Shown here: positions 19,958 through 31,698 of the stretch, piece after piece
Layout of the letters: every line of letters begins with the position of its first letter
Position numbering within the stretch: the first letter of the stretch is position 1
NCBI GenBank assembly: GCA_002914805.1
Contig: JXTB01000482.1
Coordinates: forward strand, 202,107 to 266,106
From: Parasponia andersonii
Lineage: Eukaryota; Streptophyta; Magnoliopsida; Rosales; Cannabaceae
Reading direction: 5' to 3'
Length of the DNA stretch: 64,000 bases
The notes under the pieces: generated by a model
What the model was told of the DNA's origin: nothing
Database searches by the model: none
What the model saw: the letters and a program-made list of their open reading frames with translations, nothing else
Translations under genes and position numbers: made by a program

Positions 19958-20988
19958 CTATTTTTTTTCTTTTTACGGGGAAATTGAACTCTAGAACTTA
20001 ATATTGGAGGCATGTATAGTTACCAATCCGACTATGTTTGTGACCACATAAATGGGTTTATTGGATCAAAATTGTCTTCTCCGCCATTTTAAATAAGTAC
20101 AACACAAACAATTATTATTATTCTCATCTATTTTATCATTCTCATTCATTTTTTTCCAATATATTCTGATTATGATTATGGTGTAACAATCGTGCCATTA
20201 GATAGACATTTTTTTAAAACTTATGTTCATTTACTTCTTCACCCATTTTTATGTTGTTCACCCTTATTTTCTTCGTCATTTGGCTTTCTCATTCTATTAT
20301 GTGTTCAGGTACACTGTTGATTGGTTGAGCAAGTTTTTATTTTGTCAAATACACATATGTATAATGTATTTTCAAATTATCTAATTTTACTCGAACAAAC
20401 AAAAATTGTGTAATACTTAACTTCTTTTTCTTTTGAAAATTTATATCACCTGACCTTGCTTTATGAATATTGTTTTTTCTTTTTTCTAATTTCTAACTTC
20501 GCTCGTCGTAATTGGGGAACATTATCTCCAAGCAAAAAAATCGGATTTTGCCAAGTCAGCGCCCATTATGGGTACTTATATGGTGCCACGTGGACGGCAT
20601 AGACATGGTGAGAGAGAGAGAGAAGTTGAATCGATGATGCTTTGTTACCTCGACCCTGCTTTCTTTCTTTATGCTATATTAAGAGAGAAAGAAAAAGAAG
20701 AGATAGGTTAAAGGAGAGCAATGACCCCACCTTCTTTCTATTAGTATTTCTTTTTTATTTAATTAATTTATGTTCCAGTGTTATACCATACAAGGAGTTA
20801 TAGTGTACATTAGGATAAACTGTAAGCATACATAAGGGCCATAAGATATTTTGATCCTCTAATGACATGTGATAGTATACAGTATCACCAGGAGATATTT
20901 TCAGTCCCAAAAGGTTGTCTCTGTTAAAACTTTGATTGTTTCCTCTGTGCTTATTAGTTATCACCGAAGCCAAAAAAAGAAAAAAAAA
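19958..20988. other. AT-rich DNA up to assembly gap
   Basis: Contains a G-box palindrome CCACGTGG at 20586-20593 followed by a GA run near 20610, a promoter-like arrangement, but no gene follows on either strand within reach before the gap. Confidence 0.45.
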
Positions 20989-21107
20989 NNNNNNNNNNNN
21001 NNNNNNNNNNNNNNNNNNNNNNNNNNNNNNNNNNNNNNNNNNNNNNNNNNNNNNNNNNNNNNNNNNNNNNNNNNNNNNNNNNNNNNNNNNNNNNNNNNNN
21101 NNNNNNN
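20989..21107. other. Assembly gap (119 N)
   Basis: Run of N; frames reading through it are meaningless. Confidence 0.99.
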
Positions 21108-21408
21108 TTGTAGGTTTATTTCCAAATTAGTCAAATTTACCTATCTTTGAAGTAAAAACAAAAATATCCATTGAAAACTCACCCATATATATATATATAT
21201 TTAATTTAATTAACTTTATCGATAATACAATAGGTTATCTGCAAAAAAAATATCTTAAAATATAATCTTTCTGCAAATTTAACGATGTTTTTCGGCTTAT
21301 GCAAAATCATAGTTCCACATTTTAAATATCTGCAAATTTATACTTTTGTATATAAATTGACCAACAAATTTCTTACTAAACAAAAAATCTATTGTTAAAA
21401 TAACAATA

Positions 21409-21490
21409 AGTCAAAAGGCTCGATCTTTCAGCATATATTTATTAGTCAAAAGGCTCGATCTTTCAGCATATATTTATTAGTCAAAAGGCG
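21409..21490. repeat. 35-bp tandem repeat, 2.3 copies
   Basis: AGTCAAAAGGCTCGATCTTT begins at 21409 and 21444, with a third partial copy at 21479. Confidence 0.9.
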
Positions 21491-21747
21491 AGAAAAATTA
21501 ATAAAAAATCGAGCTCTTCAAAATAGCAATTAGTTTTTGTTTATTCAAATTTAGTGAGTGTTAACTCAGAAAAATGAAACTAAAAATAAAAGGGTAAAAG
21601 TAAGATAGAACAAGAAAATCCAAGAAGAAAAATTATTGCTAATGAACTTATGAATTAACTGATCACGCATGCGACAATATCATTAATGTTTAACAGTTTA
21701 TTAAAAAAAGTCAATGTTAACGTATAAATATATATTGAAGTTCATTA

Positions 21748-22260
21748 TACTACAAAAAAAATGACTTTTAACGACAAATTATTAACGGCGGTTGAAGCAT
21801 AACCACCGTTAATAGTCAATCTTAATATTTTACGGCGGTTCCGGTACAACCGCCGAGAAAACTTTAAAATCTTTTAACTTTTTAATGATAGTTGCATCAA
21901 AACAGTTGTTAATACTCAAATTTTTAACTTTTCACGGTGGTTCCGATATAACTGCCGTTAAAAGTTTAAAATCTTTTAAATCTTTAACAACAGTTATAGT
22001 AGAATCACCGTTAATACTCAAATTTTAACTTTTCAAAGTGGTTCTGGTACAACCGTCATTAAAAGTCATATAAATGAGGGTCGATAGTAGCTTGATTCTC
22101 ATTTTCTTTCTTCTTTCTAGTCGAGAGTTCGCCCACCATCCCCAACTTCATATTCCTCATACACAACCACCCTCATTCTAGCAATTTTGACTGCTAAAAT
22201 CACTCTTATTTGGTTCAAATCACTCCATTCGACTTGGGTAAGCTTTATATACTTATAATT
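21748..22260 (+). mobile_element. CACTA (En/Spm) transposon end with subterminal hairpins
   Basis: TACTACAAAAAAAATG at 21748 resembles the CACTACAAAAAA terminus of plant CACTA elements. It is followed by at least four inverted pairs of the type ACGGCGGTTCCGGTACAACCGCC (21784-22062). Such subterminal repeats bind the CACTA transposase. After 22080 comes a pyrimidine-rich stretch (TTTCTTTCTTCTTTC) like a leader. No opposite end with a matching 3-bp duplication and no transposase frame was found, so it is a relic or one end of a longer decayed copy. Confidence 0.65.
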
Positions 22261-23360
22261 TTTATGATTAGTTAGCATTTAGTAATTGTTTGTGTCCTAA
22301 AAAAGTTTAGATTTTTGTACAATTAACAACTACAATTATCGATGACTATAATTTTATTTATTTATTTTTGTTGATTTAGGTTTCAATTTGAATGGGTAGA
22401 CTAATTTTGGCTTAATTTTAGAGTATTGAATTATTTTTACTCAATTTGAAGTATTTTTCTTGACTAATTTTAATTAATCCGAAAAAGTTATTTTTAAAAA
22501 TTAAATCTTCATAATGTATATTATTTTAATGATTTTATATTGTTTTGATAATGGATATTAGTAATTATACCTTATTAGTTTAACCACATTACCATGAATT
22601 AATTAATGTTATGTGACTTTACAATATATATACTTAGTATTTTTATTGACTTGAAATTATTTAGTTTATTAACTTTATAATAGTCAAAAGTTTGTACTAT
22701 GTATGAATTGAGTTGAATTTGAATGTTCATAATGATAAAATAGTAATACTTTGAGTTGGAATTGAAAGATTAGATTGGTGGTATGCATCCTTATCTTTTC
22801 AGTATTAAAAATGATAGTCGAACACGTGACCTTGTACATTATTTTTATGTAGCAACGTATCTCAAAAAATACTTATTTCTTGTATCTATTTAGACAATCA
22901 CTGGATACTATAGATCTCTTAACATGGTTAATATAATGTATAGTATAATATATAGAACATATGTTTATTTATTTGATTCACTAGTTTTTATAATACATAT
23001 TTTTGTTTAGTTTATTCAAAATATTTCATACGGACATAGAAAAAGGGGAAAAAGAGATAGTCTAACTTAGTATCATATTAAGGTATGAGATATAGTTTGT
23101 TCATATGGGATGTCTTTATTTATCATTCATTTTTATATATTTTAGCTATAGTTCTATTATAATTATAGTCTTCACTTCAACTCAATTATGTGGAATGCGG
23201 TGTTTATGTTAGAATATATCTCGATTTGTTTACTTTATCTATGTTAGAGTATATATATCCTTAATTTACATTAACAAAACTTTACCCTCTATGCCATTCA
23301 AACGGTGCCTCTTCAGATTCAAAAGACATCTTCACGTTAACTTTTAGGAAGTTTGTGAAG
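22261..23360. other. AT-rich DNA, possible CACTA interior
   Basis: No coding motif recognised on either strand. Confidence 0.45.
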
Positions 23361-23561
23361 TTTATAAAGAGTAAACTATAGGACATCAAAATTTTGTATT
23401 GAAAACCTATATCAGTAATGTGACATTATTTTTAGCTATATAATTTTAAACGATCTAATCCTCTTACTTTAAAATAAAAAGTGGTTGAAATGAATGTCAC
23501 ATTAATTTTTGTAAATTTTTTTTACAAAATTTTGATGTCCATGTTATTAATCTTTTATAAA
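23361..23561. mobile_element. Small MITE with about 38-bp inverted ends
   Basis: TTTATAAAGAG...GGACATCAAAATTTTGTA (23361-23398) is mirrored by TACAAAATTTTGATGTCC...CTTTTATAAA (23522-23560). About 200 bp, AT-rich, non-coding. Confidence 0.7.
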
Positions 23562-23963
23562 TAAGAGCTATTTGATATTTTATTGCACAATATATTTTCT
23601 TCATTAAGACATGAAAAGAATAAGAAGAAGAGCGTAATAGAATAAAGAAGATAATATTATCTTTTATCACAAAGTCATTTTAGAAATTTCATTCCTTGAT
23701 CAGATTTTCTAAGGGAAGCTTTTCAAGAATTACATTCGATTTTATTCATAAATGGGTCAACCTATAGGGAAATTACACATGTACCATAAATTCCAAAAAA
23801 AATTCAAAAATCTATGTTGTTGCAAAATTTATATTTTTATGATATTTTCTATTTTTATGGTATTTATCAATGATCGAGCTTCCATGGCTCATGGCACTTC
23901 GTTTTCGACTAAGTCAGCCACTCTAGAGCCTTGATTTCTATCTTCCAATTGCTCATGACATTC

Positions 23964-23986
23964 CATTCTTAATAAAATTAAGAATG
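23964..23986. repeat. Hairpin CATTCTTAAT / ATTAAGAATG
   Basis: Perfect 10-bp arms across AAA. It lies next to the end of an unassigned minus-strand open frame. Confidence 0.7.
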
Positions 23987-24170
23987 CTAGAACTTTTTCT
24001 CCTTTAACGACTTATGGCAGTTTGCACTTAACAAGGTCAGTGCTGCCTTAATCCGTATCTTCTCTACCAGTACGATTGCCTCAGCTATATCTCTTACAAC
24101 GATCTTGCCTTGATGAAACTATGTTGTCTTACCGAAACCTCTTCCGAGCTTGATTTCGTCGAAAATCTTG
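23987..24170 (-). pseudogene. Unrecognised open stretch with one internal stop
   Basis: On the minus strand, a frame from about 24170 reads FDEIKLGRGFGKTT, TAG, FHQGKIVVRDIAEAIVLVEK and further to a TAG at 23987-23989. The residue mix looks protein-like (alternating charged and aliphatic residues), unlike the surrounding poly-K/N frames. I do not recognise the family. It lies downstream, in the minus sense, of the LTR-like block at 24350-25871, where a gag could stand. It may equally be chance. Confidence 0.25.
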
Positions 24171-24349
24171 ATGGATCTCAATATTATGATCAATCAGATT
24201 ATATATTTTGGTCACTTAATGGGTGACTTTATAACATAACTAGTAAGAGTTATTCCAAAATAGTAAGCAATATATAAGGTTATATATAAATATATATTTA
24301 TAATAGGCCTTAAAATAAATTTAAAGTTACCAAAAATTTGATCCAACAA

Positions 24350-25871
24350 ACGTGTCATGAAGATTAGATTCGTTAACGGATCAAGAAATCCTGCAAAACA
24401 ATAACAACATTATTAGTTGAGGCCTGTGTATCACATAATTTCTTTAATATTGATTCACCTCTTCTACCAAAGTGCTTGTGGACTATAACTGCATTAGTCT
24501 TTCAGAATACAGCAACAAAGAGTAATAAGGTAAGCACTTGACTTTTGCTCAAGCAAATTGGAATACTCTAAACTCTATTACACTTAGAATTCTAGTTATA
24601 AACTTCCTAATATTTTAAGAACTAGAGCTAGAAGTTAAGAACTCAAGAACAAAGAAAAACTAAAACGAAAATGTTTGAAAGAATGAGAGGTAGATTCAGA
24701 TTTTCTGTATGTAGAATGAGATAGAGGAGCTCTCTTTTTATAGCAGTGGAATAGAAGGTTAAACACCTATGCTCTTAACGAGTATAATACTTATAAAGTA
24801 AAAAATAGTTGTTATGAAGCCAAAATATGCCCAACCAACCAAAAGGCTTGACAGTTTTTAGAAACTACGAATTCTTGACAGTTTCAAGAATTAAAAGCAA
24901 AGTTAATGTGCATATAATTGACCATAGAAGCAAAATTAGAAAAATAAAAAAAAAATTGGGCCATAGCAAAATATTGGGCATTCAAGAGTCTAAGTTTCAG
25001 CTCAGCATTCGTATCTTCAGCTGCGAGCATATATGAGCTCATTTAAATTTTAGGTCCCAAGTTTTATGATTTGCATCTCTTGTGCACTCCTAAGAGAGCA
25101 TCTATGATAATCATGCTTATCACTATCTCAAAATATAATACTATATATGCCACTAGGAATAAGTTTCTCCCACCAATGTGAGACTTAATCTTTTTCCTAT
25201 CATTTTTTCCAATTCCCATGATGCACTTTTGAACAATAATTTCTTATTTATTCGCACACCATTTTATGAATATATGAAATTAATGTCTTTACAAAGGAAA
25301 ATAAGAATTCATAATGATATTTTATCAACAAAATGTGGGTCTCACTCAATTTTCAGCTTCAAAATAATTTATGAAAAAAGAAATTAGACATTATATAGTA
25401 TTTTTTGAAAAAACTTCGAAAAGGTGGGTAGCATTTTTTTAAAATGAGGTATGGTTTTTATTAAAAGAATACCATTTAAAAAAAAATATTTAGAAAGATA
25501 ATATTTTTTAAAATAGTAACTAATAATCGGTAAGAAATTTCTAAAAAATGATAATTGGTAACCAAAAGTATTTATAAATAATATATACCTGGTTACCACT
25601 GGTAATCAGTTTTCAGGAGCTGGAATTAGTAACCATTTTTAAAATAGTATTTTTCTAAATTATTTTTTAAAAATGATATTTTCTAATAAAAATTGCACAA
25701 AAACCTAGAAAAGTCTGATTTTTATATTTTTGTAATTGTTTTGAGGTTTTTATAGGTAAAAGTGTTAGAGACTCTCCGTAAAAATCAGAGCTATAACAGG
25801 TTTTGGACTGCGCAGTGTACTTGGGCTTTCAAGCCCAAGGTTTGCATAATAATTTAACCCGTTTTCTGACA
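24350..25871 (-). mobile_element. LTR-like block on the minus strand
   Basis: In minus sense it begins TGTCAGAAAACGGGTT at 25871, has AAGCCCAAG, the motif CTCACATTGGTGGGAGAAA (about 25168-25186) common in plant LTR promoters, and a TATA box CTATAAAAAG at 24735-24745, followed by a leader-like, gene-free stretch. A partial copy stands at 14791-14996. The right boundary is uncertain and no primer-binding site was found, so assignment to Copia or Gypsy is open. Confidence 0.45.
25381..25790. mobile_element. AT-rich insert, family with GTTACC inverted motifs, copy 1
   Basis: It starts GAAATTAGACATTATA and ends GTAAAAGTGTTAGAGACTC. It is absent from the related repeat at 14791-14996, so it is an insertion into the LTR-like block. 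A centre rich in GGTAACC/GGTTACC is shared with 44411-44810 (copy 2) and, more weakly, 44911-45310 (copy 3). No coding capacity or clear terminal inverted repeat. Confidence 0.6.
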
Positions 25872-26487
25872 AGAGTTACCCACCAGATGACAATATGGTC
25901 ACTTACGTACACTACTAGCTGGAGTCAAGTGACCACGAAATAACTGGTAGTAAATTAATCGGTTGGTGATGGTGTCTTGGTGACAGATAACAAGAGTCAC
26001 CCACTATTGTCACGTAGTTACATGGTGGGTGACTTCTGCTAGCTGTTGAAGCATGAGTATTTATAAAAACTATCCATCTTTTTTACCTTAATTTGAAAAA
26101 TGGCCGTGCTCTAAATGTCATTTTTTTTTGCATTCTTTTTGGTAAAATGACCGTTTCTGTGGTGGATTAATTTTTTATATATCAATTTAATAAGTAAATC
26201 AGTATGTATTAATATATTAATTTTTGTGTATTAGTTTTATATTAGTATGTCAATTATTGTGTGTTAGTATATCAAGTTTATATTAACTTATTAGTATATA
26301 AGTTATTTTAATTTGTTTTTTCATAAACTAATAAACTGATATAAATATTCAAAAATTTATACATTTTTAATAAATTTCTCTCTCTCTCCCTCCAAAATTG
26401 CACCTAACCTTTATAAGTGACATATATGTCGAAATCCCTAGCAAATATGCTAATGATAGGACAAATTTTGACCAATCATTAGTTTTA
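25872..26487. other. Segment dense in inverted GTGGGTGACT motifs
   Basis: AGTCACCCAC (25995-26004) and GTGGGTGACT (26025-26034) form a perfect inverted pair; further TCACTTAC, AAGTGACCAC and TTACCCACCAG variants lie at 25876-25940. AT-rich after 26050. No gene. Confidence 0.5.
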
Positions 26488-26637
26488 TTATATTTATATT
26501 ATCTTTTAGAAAAATTTGGTGAAATGGACGTTTCGAAAGTGATATTTTGATAAAATGCCAAATTATATTTATATTATCTTTTAGAAAAATTTGGTGAAAT
26601 CGACGTTTTGAAAGTGAATTTTGATAAAATGCCTACT
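26488..26637. repeat. 75-bp tandem duplication
   Basis: TTATATTTATATTATCTTTT starts at 26488 and 26563; both copies continue through TTGGTGAAAT(G/C)GACGTTT. Confidence 0.9.
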
Positions 26638-29170
26638 GCCTATATTATAAAATTTTTTTACAAAATAAATTTTTTATATTATTATACATAGTGTTGAACG
26701 TATTTCAGTATACAGTTGAATATAGGCAAACATTATCGAGAATAACTACTTTGTAAGTAGGTATTTTAAAATGAGATTATTTTGCCAATTGACGAAACCA
26801 ATCCACAAGTAATCGTTGTTAGACATTCTTCTAGATTGATTAGGTTTAGTTTGGCCAGTTTCACTGGCTTCTTTTTTGAATTGCATCATTGGATTTGGTT
26901 TTAACTTTTGGCAAATCCGTTTAATAGAATTTTGACCGTACGAAGCGTTATCACATTGAGCAAAACTAGGCATAACATTCACTTGACCAAAAAAAAAAAA
27001 AAACACCCTCAAACACTTCTTTATAATTTTCATTAATTGGAGTATTTTCGTACTTGTACGTATTTCTCATTCTATTGCCAAATACTGTATGCACTCCAAT
27101 TAGCTTAAGGGACGATAGGCACTCAACATAGATCTACCACAAAACAAGCAGCAGGAAATTATTTCCATTATGAAAAACTTTCGAATGAATCATATTGGGC
27201 CCAATTCCAAACCAATTCAACCAAACTTACTGATTTTGTTTATTGTTTGTTATTAAATTGGGAATTTGACATAGAAAGTAATGATTCAGACTAAAATGAC
27301 TTTTTCGGGGTGTTTGCTAATGATTTTTGTAGTAGTTCATAGTGTTGCATGATGAGAGTCACTGTGACAAGAAAATTATAATTTTTTTAGGATTAATCAA
27401 TTGTCACAAATTATGGCCCCATCACACAAGACATTGCGACTACTAAAATAGTTATTTTTCAAAACACTCTAAAAAAAGTCATTTGAGTTCAAATTAATAG
27501 GAATTTGGACACTTATTCCTAAGTTTTCCAAAATAATATAAAAAATACAATCTTCCCAATACAATTATTTTTCTGTACAACATTCAATAACATTTTTCTA
27601 AATATTTTAGTTACAAAAAACTAAAATGATTTCCAGTAATAAAATTACTTTCTTGGTTTCGAGTAACTAAATTAGTTTCTAATTTCCAACAAACTAAATT
27701 AGTTTCAAGTAATATTTTTCTCTACTTTCAAATAACCTTTATTTTTTAGTTTCTCTGCTAATCAAATTGATATCTTTGAGATATGGTTATTGATTACAAG
27801 AAATTAAATTATTTTTGAATAACTAAATTGATTTCTTACTCTTAATCAGAAACCCAAATATTTAGAAAAATATTATTGAATTTCGTATAGAACAATAATT
27901 ATTTTGAAAATGTCGTAGTTTTAATATTATTTTTCGAAAGTAGAACAGAGTGTCATTTTCCCAAATTACAAATAGTGAGGTCCATTTCCCTATTAAATTG
28001 CCTCAAGACTCGAGTCAACAAACTCAAGATCAAGTACAATGGTAATAACACAAACTGAGACCGGACAAGTCCCATATCAATCTTAATTGAAGTTGAATGG
28101 CCTGATCCAAGTTGGGCTTGAACCTTGCATGAGGTCCAGTCCAATTGGCTGGAAGGCCCGACCCAAATCGCTATCGTACTGTATGCGAGTAGAAAATGAA
28201 TTCATTACTTTTAAAAAATATATATCTTTTGTATTCTTTCCTGCCTGCTCTTCTTGTTGTTGGCTGCTGTAAAATCCAATTTAACTCTCTTTGAAGGTTG
28301 ACTGAAAAACGAAATTATAACTTAGTGGGGGAGGAAAAATATTATATCTCACTAGCTACTACTAAGAGTTGTGGCTATGATGCATGAGACGCTTTCACAA
28401 TCTCAATATCTCAATTCTGATCACCATAGGAATGATATTTAGTTGCCCCCACCTCCCTCNTTTTGTACCAAAATTTTAATATTAGCACATCACGTGGCAT
28501 GTGATTATTACTCAATTGGTGATAATATTTATTCTATTTGTAGGAAATATTAACTCACTAATTAGATGATGACAACTTACATATCACATGTGTTAGTATA
28601 AAAAATTTAGTAAAAATGTTGGGGCATATAATGTTAGAGTCATTCACTAACGAAGAATGTAAAGTGAAAAAGAGAATGATCCTAGGATATTCCTATATTT
28701 GGAAGTCTATTAATTTATTTGTAAAATAATTTAATGTTGAAAAAAAAAAAAACCTTCAACTTGTGGTTTTTATTTTTTCTCAATAAACGAGTGGATAATT
28801 GACTATTTAATATTAAAATTTGAGGTATATTATCTTTCTTAGCAATTTGTGATGATATAAATCCTCCAAAGTTATTTTAATAAATTATTTGCCCTCGTTG
28901 ACAAATGTTAAATAAAAGAAAATAGAATACTCAAATTTTTTCAAAATATATAACTATCAATAGCGAATAGTGTTACGGGTGTAGTGTTTGCAACTTTTGG
29001 CATTATAGACAAATTAATCTTATGCTCACAATGGCGAGTGCTTATGCAGTAAGAAAAGAGCTTTGAATGTAGGGTTGTTCTTATTTTGCCCGGGTTCGAA
29101 TTCGCATCTTCCGATCATATTTCACTCGAGATTAAAACAAAGATAGGAAATTTGTCTTTTAAGAGCTATC
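26638..29170. other. Gene-free AT-rich DNA
   Basis: No supported coding frame. A single N lies at 28460. A B-box-like GGTTCGAATTC at 29093 stands alone. Confidence 0.5.
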
Positions 29171-29834
29171 TATTACGACCCTAACCTCAAACTAGACAAT
29201 CATACAGTACTTAATACAGTCCGTCGCACTAAGTCAGCTTACCAACACTCAAGAAATAGACTTAGAGTAAGCTATGAGACAAAGTAGCAAATGATAAAAG
29301 AGTTTGAGTGAAAGAATAATTTGTATTACTCTTAGGATGCTTTCAACTCTCACCAATGGGACTTGTGTACAAATGAATCTAAGAGGTCCTTTATATAGGC
29401 AAAGCCTAAACCAACCAAATATTATGATCGTGCCAAGTGGCATGATCTTACAAAGGGTCTAAAATATTCTCAAATAAAATGGTAATATCTGCAAAGATAT
29501 TTATATAGAAAAATCTAGAACAAGTATGGCCTAGATTCTTCTAAGAGGTTCACCCATTACCTTGGCTCTTCTAAGTCATTCTAATAGCCTAGATCTTTCT
29601 GAGAGATTCACCCATTATCTTGCCTCTTCTAAGTTATTCTAGGAGCTTCTAGGACCATCCAATCCATCTAGTATTATCCGGCCTTATCTAGAGCCTTCGA
29701 GGACTTAGTAGCGCCATCTAGAGTCTTCTAGCATGACCAAGACCTCTCTTGATCATTCTAGAAGTGCCCATCATGTTTTAGGATATTCCTCAATCTTTTT
29801 GGGTGAGTAGTATATATAGAGGACCTGCATAACA
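29171..29834 (-). mobile_element. LTR (3' LTR) of a retrotransposon relic, minus strand
   Basis: In minus sense the block starts TGTTATGCAGG at 29834 and ends GGTCGTAATA at 29171, close to TG...CA with short inverted ends (TGTTA/TAATA). It has a TATA box (GCCTATATAAAGG, 29388-29400) and then a leader-like stretch. Directly upstream, AGTGGGGGCGATA (29835-29847) looks like a polypurine tract, so this is a 3' LTR with a remnant interior to the right. Three short repeats with CTTCTAAG(A/T)...TTCACCCATTA lie in U3 (29538-29640). Confidence 0.6.
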
Positions 29835-31698
29835 TATCGCCCCCACTAAAAAAATATTCTTGTGATAGATATCGTTCATGGTAAAAAATATATAATGAAA
29901 TTACTTTTCTTATTCTTTCTTCTTTCTCCAGATCCCGCAGTGTCCTACAATAGCCGAAGATTGATATCTCGAAGCCATGCCCGCAAATCTTAAGAAAATC
30001 AATTTCATTATTTATGTTGTTCTCCACTTCAAAACTAATGAGTAATTCATGTATCTACGATTGTCTTCATCTCCTCTTGTAGAATTGTTTTTTTTTTTTT
30101 TTAGAAGTGAAGATTTGAACTCAATACTCTCCATTTTAAGATAAATATGATTATCACATATTTATGTCTACAACTTTAGAAAAAAGGTGAAAATTTGAAC
30201 TAACGACCCACTATGTTAAAAGTATGTTAATCACTAAATTACGTCCACAAGTAAAATATGTATATCTTATTATTTTTACCGTGTATATATGATTAAGAGG
30301 ATAGATAATTCAACAAAATATGTATATCTTATCTTCGCTTTGTATATATAATTAAGAGGATGGATAAGTCAACAATGGCCATGCACACAGTTAAAGAAAT
30401 AAGAGGCCTTTCCCTTTCTCATTTATTTAAAATCCAGAAATGTGAACCAAACCCAGTAAAAGAAAAAATAGCATACGAAAGCCTGAAAGTTCATTCCCAA
30501 ATACTTTCCTCTTCATTTGATCCAAAGTGTAGTCAAATAGCCTACCCTACAATCACTATCACCTATACTCAAATCCAATACCCTTTAGACTTTTTTTCTT
30601 TTTTCTTTTTTTTGGGGGGATGTAACCCTTAAAGGCAGTGGCGAAGCCACTTATAAAGTTGATTTTTAAAATACAACGTGACACAAAAAATAACTTAAAT
30701 TTTATAATAATATTTATTCAAATGACAATAAATGACGAACACATCTCGAAGATTTTCTTTAAAAATATGTTTTTTGTTTTCAATTTCCTATTCTCACGAA
30801 AGAATTGTCTTCACTAATTACCTATATTTTGGATGACAGATGATTGAGAACATATGTGAAAAATGAATAAGTGTGTTTTAAAGTAGAGTAAAAGTGGCGA
30901 ATTAAGAATAATAATTTGGATATAGTAAAATCTTAATAAGAACATACTAATGACGTACTAAGAATTAAACTCCCAATCTAGTACATAGTTCCTACTCGAG
31001 TTCGCCCAAGTGGCTCCTCTTCTATTTATTTCAGTCTTCATGAGTCATTCAATATGGTATTTACAAAACCATTATAACATGCTTTGTCTGCCCCTACAGT
31101 TACGCGTAACTTCTTATTTTGTTTTAGCTCAGTAATATTTAGAGGAAAAAAACCATGCAAATTGTTTTTTCTTTATTAGTATTTTTGGTTTCAAAAAATA
31201 GGAATATCATGGAGTCACTCTACTACTACATAGAATTGTCATATTTTGGCATCCACGCCCTTTTAATGTATTAAATATTAAATTGGAGTCTGTTAACTTA
31301 TTCATGTACTTAATTGAAGTCATACACAGAAGAGTACTTTTATTCTAAACAAAGAAATAGAAATTTGGCAATAAGGAATGGACATATGTAAATATGTATC
31401 AATTTTAGTTGATTTTAATTAAAAAAAAAATAAGCAAAGGTAAAAATTAAAGGAAAATTAATCTCCAATGAAGCTCAAAATAAACCAAAAACAAGGCAAA
31501 CCTTCACTGCAAAGATCCATATATATAGCAAATTAAGCTCATTAAACGTACATAAAAACCATTACAGAAGAATGATCTAGACAAGGAAACACCCCTTCAC
31601 AAAGCAGTATAGCATAACTACAATAAAAGTAGAACTATTATATAATTATGCATGCATGAACTCTAATATATATGACGAACATGATTAATTGTAAATTA
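29835..31698. other. Gene-free DNA, possible retroelement interior remnant at left
   Basis: 29835-30027 has a short minus-strand frame without known motifs. A near-duplicate of about 60 bp occurs at 30253-30374 (AAAATATGTATATCTTAT repeated). Otherwise nothing recognised before the 3' end of the next gene. Confidence 0.45.

Noticed and set aside
20869..21150. Open frames across the first N gap
   Set aside because: Produced by N translated as unknown residues; flanking residues are low complexity.
27300..27345. TTTTTGTAGTAG as the missing CACTA 3' end
   Set aside because: No matching 3-bp target duplication and no ACGGCGGTT subterminal repeats next to it.
29085..29110. GGGTTCGAATTC as a tRNA or SINE B box (also near 33449)
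   Set aside because: No A box at the right distance, no cloverleaf, no poly-A tail with target duplication.
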